The translations under genes and the position numbers were made by a program. Below the pieces are notes generated by a model. The model did not search any database and was not told the DNA's origin. It saw only the letters and a list, made by a program, of their open reading frames with translations. DNA of 64,000 nt from Lenzites betulinus (Eukaryota; Basidiomycota; Agaricomycetes; Polyporales; Polyporaceae): assembly GCA_022264855.1 (NCBI GenBank), contig JABYQU010000023.1:1-64000 (forward strand). Reading direction: 5' to 3'. Shown here in pieces: positions 23,241 through 34,678 of the stretch; within the stretch, counting starts at the first letter, position 1, and the number at the start of each line of letters is the position of its first letter.

Positions 23241-25587
23241 TCATCGCGTCGAGCTCGACGAGGGGCGCGAGGACGACGTCGCGGCGGGCGCGCTGTCGGT
23301 GGACGACCGGCTCCGGAGGGGCTGGATGACCGACAGGACGGGCACGGAGAAGCGCTGCGCCTTCTGGCCGCTGAGGAAGGGCCACCCGTCGAAGTGTTTG
23401 ACCTCCGAGATCGAGCGCTTGAGGGGCTGTGTCGCCGTGTCGTCCATGGCGCGCTGCGACGGCTGCATGGACTGGATGCGGCGCGAGAAGAACTTGCGCG
23501 GGCGCCACGACGCTTGCGCCGTCTTGGGCTCCGGGTGGAGAGAGATGGTAGGGATGCTCATGCTGTCGAACGTGGCAGACGCGGGCGGATTCGGGTCGGA
23601 GGGGGCGGGCGGTACCTCGTCCAACGGTGCTGACGAAACATCAGCATCTGGCGTGTACCACAAGGACAATCTATCTTGGGCTTACAAAAGACGGGCTGGC
23701 CGTATATGCTTCCATCAGCACTCTCCACGAAGGACGGCGGAAGCGGTGGGGGCTCGGAGACTGCTGCACTGATTGCAGGTGAGACGGGTCTCGTCTCGGA
23801 TAGCTCTAGAAAGGAGCCCTCTTTCTTGGGCACGGGGTCAGGGATATTAATGATTGGCACCTCGGGGACGTCCTCGTCCGTGGGCGAGACGGCTTCACTG
23901 CGGTCTACCCGGCGCCTCATGCTCTTGCTGCGACTGCGCCGCGAGCGGAGGGAGTAGATGGAGGAGCGGTCGGGCTTGTCCGCGCGCTCCCCTTTCGGTA
24001 TGCGCAGGCTTGCTTTCGACGTTCTGCTGCTCCGTTTCTTCGCCGCGTTCACGCGGCTCGAGCGGTCGCCGGCCTTCTGTTCGCCGTCCGTGAAGGTAGT
24101 CAGCGTCGCTTTTGTCGCGACGGCCTTGCCCGTGATCTCGATGACCTCTGCGTGCCTGATGCTCGTCACGGTGGACATGCGGTCCATGTCGTTGTAGATC
24201 TCCGCCTCGAGCAGGTCCCGGTCATTGTCGGGGTCTTCGTCGTCGCTGAACGCAAGGTCGAAGTTGTCTAGGTCGTCCATCTCTTGCGCCATGTCCTGCG
24301 CCATGCTCCACGCCTCCTCGAGCTCCGCGTTGAGCGCTTCGTTCCGTGTTCGCTCCTCCTGCAGCTCCACCGTGCGTTTCGCATACGACGTGTTCAGCTT
24401 GCGCAGTGCCATAGACAGCGCGGAGGCGATATGCAGGTTCTGGACCTGCTGTATCTGTGCCCTCTGGTCAGAGATACGCACAAGGACCTCCATAAGTCGG
24501 TCACACGAGGCGGTCAGCTCCGCGAGCTGTGTCGTCAGATTGTACAATGCTTCCCCATCGCCGCCATCCGGATATTGCGACTGTGAGAGAGCGGCTAATG
24601 ACTGCAGGAGCATGGTGCGGCGGTGCATGTTGAACCGATATTGTGCTTGCGTCGTCATCTTGAGCTGCGAACAGTTAGCGACATGACCTCCTGATACTTA
24701 TCCGCTCTCGCGTGTGTACGTACAGAGTCCAATCGCTCCAGCTCTTGCGGCAGCTCGATCTCGAATGCCTGGGTGGGCACGATGCGGATGAACGACTCCG
24801 AGGCGGAATGTCGGATCGCCCTGGACACCGTCTCCTGGAGCTGCTCGGAAGTTAACGTCCACTGCGCCGCCTCCAACGTCATCCCCTTCCATGCTATCTG
24901 CTCAGCCTCGAAATTGAGACTGGGGGGCTGTGCGAGCGGAGGCCGCTTATGCACCACGCGAACAAGTGCCGGCGTGGACGCCCTTGTTGATGCGGGTGTG
25001 GACGAGGCTTCTGTGGTTGCGACAGCCGGGGCGATGGTGGGGGGAGGGTCGACGCTGCTGGCCTGCACACTCTTCTCCGAGAGCGACCTGCTGTGCGCGC
25101 TCCCTGAAACATGGGCAGACAGGGGTCTGCTCCCGTCCGAGCGGGGAGTGGGCGGCCATGGGTCCGACTCGGGCGGAGGTAGGATCATGACCGGTGACGG
25201 GGCTTCCGAAGGCTCCTCGTCTCCGGGGACGCTGGGCGGGCTGTCTACGGCCGCATCGGGCTCAGAAATTGGTGGGGGACTTGCTGCGCGGGTCGATGCT
25301 GTCGCATCGCTCTCCGTGGGCTCATCGTTAGGGAGGGTGGGGGGCTTGGTTTCACTGGTGTCGTCAGACGGGGGACTTTGAAACGCTGGGGTTGTCGCGC
25401 GAGCGCTGGAGGGCGCGATGGGCTCCGGAGAGGCGTAGACTGAGGCTACGTCCTCCTGTAGTCGGGCGCTGAGGTCGAGTGGGATGATATTCTTGGGGGG
25501 GATAGTGCCGGCTCTGCCTGGACTACGAGGGCCTATCGGGCGGCGGCCGAGAGAGGCTGGGGGCGAGCGTGCGCGTGCGACGTCCAT
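23241..25587 (-). CDS. Coiled-coil and disordered protein, 743 aa, uncharacterised
   Basis: Exons 25587-24724, 24664-23686 and 23629-23241 join in phase through introns of 59 and 56 bp. Residues 1-200 are Pro/Ser/Thr/Glu-rich and probably disordered. A denser region follows (LNFEAEQIAWKGMTLEAAQW) and then a long alpha-helical coiled coil (MEVLVRISDQRAQIQQVQNL; AKRTVELQEERTRNEALNAE). An acidic patch (DNFDLAFSDDEDPDNDRDLL) and a basic Arg/Ser stretch (SLRSRRSRSKSMRRRVDRSE) follow, and the last 130 residues are again Ser/Pro-rich. I do not recognise a named family. The layout resembles fungal scaffold or polarity proteins rather than an enzyme; that is inference only. The start is the first ATG of the open frame. 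Confidence 0.8.
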
Positions 25588-26028
25588 GGGGTGTTAGCAC
25601 ATGGGAGAAAGGAGAGGAGGTAGAGGAGGACCGGGGGACTCAGACACGGAGGAACATGGAGGGATGGAAGAGACGGCGGGCGCATATCCAGCGCGAGCAA
25701 TGGCCCTGCCTCTGATCCACACGGTGGGAACAGGCAAGCGTCTCCGCGCCTGATTATCGCCCGCACACAAGGCGCCCGCCGACTGCCCGTAATTATTGTC
25801 CTCTTCCCCGCACTGATCCGAGCAGAGCCAGCCGATGCCATTCAGTCTAGCAAGCATACGTACAGCTGCGTACATGTACAACGGAAGAGTCGAGTCCACC
25901 AGCGCCGCTTCGATCTACTCCAGCCTCGCTAGTTCCGGTGGATCGACGTACTTACCGGTGTCACAGCATCGACGCCCGAACGCCGAAGTAACGAGGTATA
26001 GATGGTGACGAAAGGGAAAGAGACACCC
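25588..26028. other. Upstream region of the coiled-coil gene
   Basis: No supported coding frame. The part near the start of the coiled-coil gene is pyrimidine-rich on its coding strand, as in fungal promoters and leaders. Confidence 0.5.
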
Positions 26029-26503
26029 CTAACCGTTAGGCGCATCGAAGAACAGCACAGCGTCGGGGAACTCGACTTTGATGTCATCGTTCCCGAGCCA
26101 CTCGATGGGCCGGGGTGCCGCAGTAGGTGATGTCGGAATAGTCCGTCGGCCCAGTACCACCGGCGAGCAGGGCGACGAAGCCCTCGTTCGCACCGACAAT
26201 GGCAACGCCAAAATCACCTCGTGCAAAAAACCAGCCCGAGTCGCTGTCGTACGGCGCCGCGTGAACCGTGTCGAAGGAGGCCGCACGGGACTCGAAACCG
26301 TTCAGACGGCCGACAGTGGTCAAAGTCGTGTGGCCGCACTTGATGACGAATCGCGTGGGATCGCCTTTGATGTTCTGGCTGCTGGGCTCCCTGTTCTGAG
26401 CGGCGGGAGAATAACTGTGGCCGGCAGAGGCGGTCCTCGGGACGGTCGAGCTCGGATGGGTGTCGTAGCGGGGGTCCAGGAGACTCGACTTCGATCTTGC
26501 TAC
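26029..26503 (-). pseudogene. Probable gene remnant or mis-assembled last exons
   Basis: From an acceptor-like TTGTAG at 26504 a frame stays open for 140 codons to TGA at 26084, with coding-like composition (SDSGWFFARGDFGVAIVGAN, GFVALLAGGTGPTDYSDITY). Beyond it a second frame, one base out, reads IEWLGNDDIKVEFPDAVLFF before its own stop at 26029. The two pieces look like one protein broken by a frameshift near 26100-26140; no GT-AG intron joins them. A possible upstream exon lies at 26560-26786 (HLHQAGQCQVVAELEILRGN). I cannot name a family. Confidence 0.3.
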
Positions 26504-27451
26504 CTACAATGTAAAATTAGACGGTTGAATTGGGCACATGCAGGCGGACGAGTCAGCACTAACTAAGATTGATCGCATTGCCTCTCAAGATCTCAAGTTC
26601 GGCAACAACTTGACATTGTCCAGCTTGATGCAGATGACGCACACGTCGCATGTCTAGCCGTGAGGGGTTGAGGCTGGTTGAGGCCGGTGACTCTGGACGG
26701 CGACTACTAGACGACGTGGCCGATGACGCGATTGTTGGCCGAGGACCAGTCTGGGCTCCAAAAGGTTTCCTCCGTCTCTTCCACAAATGGCGGCGCTTTG
26801 ACTGGACGTCGCAGTCTCTATCGAAGCTTTCACTGAGGACGAACTAGTCCCAGTGCTCGGCTAGAAGAAATTACGAACGAGTTGAGCTGACGAGTTCGAA
26901 GAACAGAGGAGTCACACCGTATACCTTTTCGGTCACCTGAGTAGCTCAGTAAGAGTCGAGAATATGGTGAATCATCTGTGTACAGCTACACCGCCGGGCA
27001 GGACGCGCCTGGAATCTAATCCCCTCGGCGCACTTGAAGTTGCTTGAAGGTTGGATACCGGCCAGTGCCAGGAACCCACTTACGAGCGTCACAACAGTAA
27101 TACCGCTCTCCCCAATATGCGAGCGAAGTTGATGACCCAGCAGATAGTCATGGCCAGTTAAAGAGGATGAGGGAGGTATCTAGAAGAACGCCACTGCTCG
27201 TCAGACGCAATGGCAGTAGGTACCGTCAGCACCTGTCAGTAAGCGGCAACGAAAATAGTCGACAGTTGCAGGTAAACTGGACTGCCGCATCGGTATAAGC
27301 ACCCGCGTAGCTTTGCCAATCTGAAACGAAAGTTTTGCATCCTGATAGTGATACACAAGCAGACAGTACCTCCTACACTTACACAACCATTCGACAGCCC
27401 GCTACGCCACACAGATGTTTATGAAGCATTATTCGTGTCGCGAGCCAGGCT
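26504..27451. other. Stretch with no firm gene
   Basis: Apart from the possible exon at 26560-26786 mentioned with the remnant, nothing coding is supported here. Confidence 0.45.
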
Positions 27452-28964
27452 TCAGGAGGCGATCAGAACCTATACCATTACCCCAGTCTCGAAGTTAGCA
27501 TGCTGCCCTTTCGGAACAGGCGGACGGAGTTCGACTCACGGCTGAAGGTGTCAGTCCTAGATCCCGCAACGACCGCGAGAAATCATCCCGCGAGAAAGTT
27601 TTCCTGCGTTAGCATCAGAATATATCAGTATAGGTTGATACGTGCCGAGTCCGAGCTGGGTGACGCACCTCGGGAACGTCATGGAGAACTGGACCGTATC
27701 AACATTTACCGCGAGAGTCTGTGCAGCAAGGAACTCCGCCACTTCGCGAAGGGCTGTCCTGACCCGTCAGCATCGCGATTCCCATCAGTGCAGGCCATAT
27801 TTACTTACGCGCATCGCTCTTGAGTGTCGTGGTGTAAGGTTGTCCGCCGCTGGACATTCGTATTTGTAGTCGTGTCTCTGGGAAATCCCTCCCCGCCAAT
27901 TTGGGCGCTGCTGACGTCGAGGTGGTCGATGGCGCCGGCGTCGACGTGGACGCCGACTGTTCTGGGAACGCCTTCCCTTCGCGGAGAGCCTTCTCGCGCG
28001 CTGCCTTCTCCGCTCGGGCCTTCTTGTCGGCCTCGATCTGGGCCTTTATGGCAGCGCGAGCCTTCGCATCCTCGAGTTTCTCTGTGCAGGTACATCAGCG
28101 GTGCGAACCGTAGGATGTCGATTCAAGATTGTGTGTCCGAACCTTTCCGCTTCTTCTCAGCTTCCTTCAGCAGCTCCTTCTGCTGCATGTCTTCGCGAAT
28201 TTGATTCATATCCTGCGGGGACAATCAGCAGTTGCACGGGAACACTAGGGGAGGGCGCCACTGACTCTGCCCGCTTTCCGGCGAATCGCCTCGTTCGCAA
28301 GATTATCCTTCGCGTCCTCCTTGGCCTTGACAGCCCGCTTCGCCGCAAGCTTTTCCCGGAGGTCCGCGAGCTTCGCCTTCTTCTCTTCCTCCGTCAAAGG
28401 CCTGATCTACGAGGCGCACCAAGGGCCGACGCTTAGCCTCGCGTCGAGCGATCACACAATACACACCCACCTCCTCCGTAGACTCCTCAAACTGGTCATG
28501 CCCGCTCTTCTCCGCGTGGAAGTTCGCGAGGTCGACGGTCTTGAACGTCTTCGCGCACACCGAGCACTTGATGCTCTTCGCCTCCGCGCCGTCTGCACCC
28601 CCCGCAGAGGAGCCTTCGCCTGCCTTGGCCCCCGCGGCGAGGTTCTTTCCGTACACGGCTTTGAGCGCCTCGAGGTCCTCATCGTCCTCATCCATGGGTT
28701 CATCGCCCCCGCCACTCGATGCCGCCGATGGGCCGGACGAGGAGACAGATGAGAGATCGGGGACGGGCTTGCCCTCGTTCTCTATCAGGAAATCCATGGC
28801 AGGCTGGAGCCCGCGGTTTCCTGTGGCCTTCAGAGCCCCTACATTGTTGAAAGGACGCGTAGGTCAGTACGCCGGGCTGCATGCTTTGGAGGAACATGCA
28901 TAAGCCCACATTCTACGCGAGCGGGGTCAAACCCCATAGAGAGGAGAACATCCTTGTCAGACAT
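27452..28964 (-). CDS. UBA-UBX domain Cdc48 cofactor (UBXN1/SAKS1-like), 357 aa
   Basis: Eight exons (28964-28910, 28838-28471, 28406-28266, 28212-28143, 28081-27809, 27753-27669, 27603-27540, 27469-27452) keep phase at every junction. The N-terminus MSDKDVLLSMGFDPARVEWA with LKATGNRGLQPAMDFLIEN is a UBA domain (about 4-42) that binds ubiquitin. A C2H2-like motif follows (Cys110, Cys113, His126, His132 in CSVCAKTFKTVDLANFHAEK). A long charged coiled coil covers about 145-270. The UBX domain (about 285-357) contains RLQIRMSSGGQPYTTTLKSD, LREVAEFLAAQTL and the end LGLTPSAVLIAS. UBX domains dock on the N-domain of Cdc48/p97, so this is likely an adaptor carrying ubiquitinated substrates to Cdc48, whose own gene is at 60292-63122. 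The last exon codes only five residues. Confidence 0.92.
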
Positions 28965-29423
28965 ATCTTTGGGCAGTCACTGAGACAGTAAGATGAGAGT
29001 GAACGGTACTGCGGTAGCTAAAGCTTAAAGACCGAGGCACGGTAAGCTGAAGTCCTTCGCCGACGCGATCGAGCGCTGAAGCGCTCGGCTTAGCGCCTCC
29101 CACCTCAAAGCGCCCGTCCCCAGAGTTAAAGCGTTAGCTGACGAGGACTCTCATACTTTGACCTCACTACTACTAGGAGCTCGCCCTGGGGTTCAAGCAC
29201 TACGGTATGACTTAAAATAAATCATAATTAGCTCCTTGGGCAAGTATAACTCGTCCCACTGCTTCTCCCCGAATACACCGGACATGGGTACTGGTGTTCC
29301 AACCCGGCTAAGGATCTCCATAACGAAGGGCCATTAGATTGGCTGTAATACGTGTGATCAGTATATGAAGATCCTTGACGGAAGCTACACTCGCCTTGCA
29401 TCCCGGGAGTGGTGTAAAGTGTT
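28965..29423. other. Intergenic stretch with a short hairpin
   Basis: A perfect hairpin GAGCGC-TGAA-GCGCTC lies at 29071-29086. Otherwise this is the promoter region of the UBX gene; no coding frame is supported. Confidence 0.5.
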
Positions 29424-29882
29424 TCAGGCAAGGGCAAAGTTGGTGAAAGGCACGGACGAGTTGATATTATAGCAAGTGTTTACCGCCGCGATCTGGTCGA
29501 GAATGCCGCAACCGGTGGATCCTACGAAACAGCCGAAGTCGAGGCCAACATTGCTCGGCTGGCTGATGGCGATGGACAGCATGTCGAAGCTGTTGACGAG
29601 GCACTCGTTGTGCGGGATGGTGCTCAAGTCCTGGGCGAAGCAGCTGATGCAGTTCGGCGTCGTGCACATGAGGAACGCCGCAGGGAAGTCAGCCGGGGTG
29701 ATGTCGGCGTGGATCCTGCCGCCGTGAGAGAGGGTGGTGTTGGGGCGCGCCCCGCCGGAGCTGAGGTCCTGTACGGGGAATGTCGCGCCGATGGTCGTCG
29801 GTTTCAGGCCCGCGAGGGGGGTGCAGAGGGCGGCCTGGCCGAAGAAGGCGAGGATGAAGGCAGTAGTGAATGTAGTGCGCAT
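29424..29882 (-). CDS. Small secreted cysteine-containing protein, 152 aa
   Basis: A single exon starting at the ATG at 29882, chosen because it opens a clear signal peptide (MRTTFTTAFILAFFGQAALC). The mature chain of about 130 residues holds seven cysteines, mostly in the C-terminal half (MCTTPNCISCFAQDL, NECLV, FGCFVGSTGCGI, NTCYN), and N-x-S/T sites (NTT, NSS). A TATA box about 50 bp upstream supports this start over the longer open frame. Small size, secretion, paired cysteines and no known domain place it among small secreted proteins typical of wood-decay or plant-associated fungi. No function can be read from it. Confidence 0.75.
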   Translation of the reverse strand: MRTTFTTAFILAFFGQAALCTPLAGLKPTTIGATFPVQDLSSGGARPNTTLSHGGRIHADITPADFPAAFLMCTTPNCISCFAQDLSTIPHNECLVNSFDMLSIAISQPSNVGLDFGCFVGSTGCGILDQIAAVNTCYNINSSVPFTNFALA

Positions 29883-29932
29883 CGTAGTGTGTAGGTTGTG
29901 AATGAGATGACTTTGCACTCGACCCCATGCGT

Positions 29933-29940
29933 GTTTTATA
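29933..29940 (-). promoter_or_regulatory. TATA box of the small secreted protein gene
   Basis: On the minus strand it reads TATAAAAC, about 51 bp before the ATG at 29882. Confidence 0.5.
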
Positions 29941-30961
29941 CATTTGCCTGGCCCCGCAGAGTGAGGGCACATTCGCCGTCTTGAGCGGCAGGTCGTGTCC
30001 ATTTGGTGCGGCTGGTTACGGAAAAGCCGACAGGCAGGCATTGGCCAAGCAGACGTGAGACAACGAACAGACAACATGTCCAATGTTCTGTCTACCGCGG
30101 TATGCCCAAAAAAAGCGGACGGCTCAGGATCAACCTGAACCTGCTTGTTCTTTCAATTGAGCCCGAGCGCGCGATGTGATTGACCTGCGAGAGGCGTGCC
30201 TTGATACAACTGTCCGGGACCGCCTAATAGAACACCTATGACAGCACTGAGAACTTCGGTATGTCAACGAAGCTACGCAGAGCTCTGCAAAAATACACTT
30301 ACAGAGATGCTGAGTGGTGGTCTGACAAGTCGTCCCAAGCCAAGTATAAGATCATCGGCTCCCAGCGCCGTGGGTACATGACAGACTTAAGGGCGAGCGA
30401 AGACGTATGGCAGCGTGTAGCCCATCTACATCAGTAGTTGGGCTTCTGACATATCTGCAAAGTTCAAAGACTGCCTACATACCTTCTCAATCTCGAAGAC
30501 GCGCTTCGAATGGCCCGCTGGCAAGCCACCGTGCTGGTTGGAAGCAAACAAGTATTCAACGCTCTACAGCCGTATGTAGTGCACATTCAGCTCGTCATTG
30601 GTACCATTGGTATCACTCCCAAATCCGTTCTCACCGCATTCCATCTTGTGACAGGTCGGGCGCTGGGGCCGACGTACGTAGGTGGGATCGGCGCACGACG
30701 TGGGCGGTCGTCGCGACGTTGGAACGTGAGGGGCGCGACAGCGCTGTTCGGCAGGCAGCTTGAGTGTCACTGAAATGTCTTCCCACCGGCATCGTTCGTA
30801 GTCATTGTAGCCTATTGTGGAATCCTAACCCATGTGGCGCGGCGTATCCTATAAAGAAGTCAATGTAGTTCAGCCGCACTGTCCTCACTATCCTGTAATC
30901 TTCCTGAGTGATATATGAATAAGATGGTGAGATACTATACAGTAGAGGAGAGTTAAGTATG
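29941..30961. other. Intergenic stretch, no supported gene
   Basis: It spans from the secreted-protein promoter to the 3' end of BET1. No frame shows family features. Confidence 0.55.
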
Positions 30962-31415
30962 TCAAGGTGACGGTGACGAAGGCCAGAACCAGGACAATAT
31001 GTTCCACCCCAACCAGAGGCCGACCAGTCCCGCAACGCAGTACATGATTGTCCGCCATTGCTTGACGCCTCCGGGGCCCAGCCCAAATGCTTGACTTGCC
31101 CGTTGAGATGAGTGGGCGAGGGAAGCTCCGAACGATGAGAAAGCATCACGCTGTAAGGGGGCAAGGATTCGGTAAGGATGATCAACGGGTCTACGGGGTT
31201 AGGGAACTCACAGCATTATCCAATGCGGAATTCTGCCTCTCTACGTCGTCATAGATATCCGTAGTGACCTGGTGGAGGGGGTCAGAGCAAGGCAGGGAAC
31301 GCACATGTTCTCAGCGTACGCCGCGTAATGTCCGAAGCTTGGAGTGCAGGTCCTCGAGCCTCTCATCGTTCTGGAGCTCGTAGGTGTCCTCGACGCGGTC
31401 CCGAGACGACGACAT
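30962..31415 (-). CDS. BET1: BET1-like ER-Golgi SNARE, 113 aa
   Basis: Exons 31415-31320, 31268-31212 and 31150-30962 join in phase 0 at both introns (51 and 61 bp). The short protein has the SNARE layout: LEDLHSKLRTLRGVTTDIYD and VERQNSALDNARDAFSSFGA form the heptad-repeat SNARE helix, followed by a basic linker (GGVKQWRTIM) and a C-terminal membrane anchor (YCVAGLVGLWLGWNILSWFW). Length and order match Bet1/GS15-type Qc-SNAREs, which act in fusion of COPII vesicles with the Golgi. Its start is 298 bp from the divergent STT3 start, so the two share an upstream region. Confidence 0.9.
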
Positions 31416-31713
31416 AATGTGTGTTTGTCCCCAAGGAATTTATCAACGCCCAATAGTGGTATAATATAGCAAACCGCGTAAGATGCAGAGTAGACTGAAG
31501 CGGTGGATAGAGGAGCGTGCAAGAGCGAGTGCAGCGAAGCGCCCGTGGGCGCCATCGCGCAGCAGCCTAAATGCACGTGGTCCCCAGGAATAGCAGCGCG
31601 ACGTGTCAGGCGCGTCAATTCAAGCTACTCTTACTCTCTCCCACTCCTTTCTCCCCTTCCCCATACTCCCTCGGTCACCGTCTTCGACGCGTAGCGCGTC
31701 CCCGACACCGGCC
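31416..31713. promoter_or_regulatory. Shared divergent promoter of BET1 and STT3
   Basis: The 298 bp between the two start codons contains a palindromic CACGTG (31574-31579), a TATA-like block (TATAATATA near 31459) on the BET1 side, and a pyrimidine-rich tract just before the STT3 start. Both genes serve the early secretory pathway, so common control is plausible but unproven. Confidence 0.5.
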
Positions 31714-34678
31714 ATGCCGCTGGCATACTCAATTCCAAGTAATCTGTCGCCGGCGACGGTAGCGAACACCTCTTCGCTGCTGCGCATCATCGCACTCTCG
31801 CTCATCTCTGGTGCTGCCATTGCTTCGCGCTTGTTCGCGGTCATAAACTTCGAGAGTATCATCCACGAATTGTGCGTATGATCCCGCTGGTTGTGAGCAA
31901 CATTGGGACTGACAATATGATACAGCGACCCATGGTTTAACTAGTGAGTATGCTCATTTGAACCCAGACGCCATGGACTGAACATAGATGTAGCCGGGCG
32001 ACCAAAGTGCTGGCAGAGAAAGGCTTCTATGTAAGCGGTACGCTGGCTGTGTTGCGTATGGGTCTAATCATCGCGAACTCTAGGAATTCTGGAACTGGTT
32101 TGACCCGACTGCCTGGTATCCTCTGGGCCGTGTCGTTGGTGGCACAATTTACCCAGGTCTCATGGCGACTAGCGGTGTCATCTACAACGCTCTCCATGCG
32201 CTGAATCTCCCGGTTGACATCCGTAACATTTGTGTCCTCCTTGCTCCGGGATTCAGTGCCCTAACCGCTTGGTCGACTTACATGTCAGTATTTCTGTGTC
32301 AGGCAAATAAAATAACATAACTTACGAGTGTACAGGTTCACGAAGGAACTGAAAGACGAGAGTGCCGGCCTCCTTGCTGCCGCATTCATCGGTATCGCTC
32401 CTGGCTATATTTCACGTTCCGTCGCCGGGTCATATGACAACGAGGCTATTGCGATATTTTTGCTCATGTTCACCTTCTTCTGCTGGATCAAAGCTCTGAA
32501 GACTGGGAGTGCCTTCTTCGGCACTTTGACCGCGTTGTTCTACTTTTACATGGTTGCCGCATGGGGTATGTCCGACTTTGTCTCCCGGGAATCCCATCAC
32601 ACTGACATGTTCTTGCAGGTGGATATGCGTTCATCACGAACATGATTCCTCTGCACGCCCTGACGCTGATCCTCATGGGGAGATTCAGCAGCCGCCTTTA
32701 CGTCGCGTACTCGTCCTGGTATGCGATTGGTACGCTCTCCAGTATGCAGGTCCCCTTCGTTGGATTCCAGCCCGTCCGCACTAGTGAACACATGGCAGCG
32801 CTGGGTAAATACAGCGATCGTCCCAACCGTTCGAGTCTAATTCGACTCACTCTTCCTTACAGGTGTTTTCGGCCTCTTGCAGATCGTCGCATTTGCTGAA
32901 CTTGTTCGCCACCACGTGTCCTCCAAGCAGTTCCAGAGCATCCTCTTTGGCTCCGTCATAGTCATTGGTGTTCTCGGAGCCACTACCTTCGGCGGTCTCA
33001 CGTACAAGGGATGGATTGCGCCTTGGACTGGGCGCTTCTATTCCCTTTGGGACACGGGTTATGCTAAGAAGTGTGTTCTATCAAACCGACTTGTGATTCT
33101 GTGACTGAACTGATGCTTTTTAGATACATCCCGATCATTGCCTCAGTATCTGAACATCAGCCTACCGCCTGGCCATCGTTCTTCATGGACCTGCAGTTCC
33201 TTATCTTCCTGTTCCCGGCCGGTGTCATCCTCTGCTTCCGGGAGCTGCGGGACGAGCATGTGTTCGTCATCATCTACGCGCTGGTCGGCAGCTACTTCGC
33301 GGGTGTCATGGTTCGGCTGATGTTGACACTGACCCCTGTGGTCTGTGTTGCTGCTGCCGTCGCGTTCTCCTCGTTGCTGGACACCTATGCCGACCCTGTT
33401 GAGCCGGCCGTGTCGGAGGGGCCTGCTGTGGTGGGTGAGGCAGACAACACTGCGGATTCTCCCGCGAGCGGCCCTTCCGCTGGCGCTGCGGCGGCCGTGC
33501 CCTCCAAGAAGGCCAAGAAGACGGCCACGGCGGACACCTCCAGCGGTCTGGCATCTGGTATCGTCGCAGCCATCGGCAAGAACGATAAGCCGCGTGGGAT
33601 CTTCGGACTGGACTCTCGCGCGCTCGTGATCTTCAACGCTCTCGGCATGCTCATGTTCTTCGTCCTCCACTGCACTTACGTCACTTCGAGCGCATACTCG
33701 TCCCCCTCCGTAGTCCTCGCATCGTCGAACCCCGACGGGAGCCAGCACCTCATTGATGACTTCCGCGAGGCGTACTACTGGCTCCGTCAGAACACGCCCG
33801 AAGACGCGGTGGTCATGAGCTGGTGGGACTATGGGTACCAGATCGCCGGAATGGCCGACCGGCCGACACTCGTGGACAACAATACGTGGAACAACAGTGC
33901 GTCATTTCGCGCGCATACTCATTTCCCGTAGCTCGTTCCTCATTAATCCATGTATGTTCACCTTCCAGCGCACATTGCCACCGTTGGAAAGGCAATGTCG
34001 AGTTCGGAGGAGGTCGCATACCCCATCCTCCGCCAGCATGACGTCGACTATGTCCTCATTATTTTCGGTGGTCTTATCGGCTACTCCGGCGACGACATCA
34101 ACAAATTCCTGTGGATGGTCCGTATCGCGCAAGGAGTGTGGCCCGACGAGATCCAGGAGCCGAACTACTTCACCTCCAAGGGCGAGTACAGGGTCGACGA
34201 CGCGGCACCCCCGGCGATGAAAAACAGTCTCATGTACAAGATGTCTTACTACCGGTATGTTCGGCCGATCATGGGACGCAGCGTGTTGGCAGCGTGCTTA
34301 CTCTCTGTTAGCTTCGCGGAGTTGTACGGGGGTGGCCAGGCGGTCGATCGTGTGCGTGGACAACAGGTGCCGAAAACAGGCCCTACCCTCGATCACTTGG
34401 GTGAGCCGCTCATACCCTACGCCCGCGCCTGTCCTCGTTTGCTGACCACACCGACGCTCCGCAGATGAAGCATTTACCTCCGAGAACTGGATTGTCAGTC
34501 ATATCCGTTCTATTGCGCCGGACCGTGAATTGGACGCTGACAGTATACATAGGTCCGCATCTACCAGGTCAAGAAGGAAGACCCGCTCGGGCGCGACCTC
34601 AAGAGCGCGAACGCGTTCGAGCAGGGCAAGAAGAGGAAAAAGACGAAGCCGCTGTCGAGGCGAAGGGCAGTCGTGTAG
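31714..34678 (+). CDS. STT3: Oligosaccharyltransferase catalytic subunit STT3, 779 aa
   Basis: Twelve exons (31714-31871, 31926-31943, 31994-32030, 32084-32283, 32336-32565, 32619-32804, 32863-33070, 33124-33896, 33969-34254, 34312-34400, 34465-34493, 34553-34678) keep phase at all eleven introns. STT3 moves the glycan from dolichol-diphosphate to Asn of N-x-S/T sequons in the ER lumen. Key parts are visible: the first-loop motif DPWFN at residues 54-58, many membrane spans, the catalytic WWDYGYQ block at 579-585, [15 protein letters not shown], and the DK-type stretch [16 protein letters not shown] hydrophilic insert rich in Ala, Pro and Lys (about 430-490) precedes the luminal domain. The C-terminus is basic ([13 protein letters not shown]), a cytosolic-like tail. 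Exons 2, 3 and 11 are very short (18, 37 and 29 nt). Confidence 0.97.

Noticed and set aside
27500..27545. B-box-like sequence (AGTTCGACT) resembling a tRNA T arm
   Set aside because: It falls at an exon-intron boundary of the UBX gene and no cloverleaf can be built around it.
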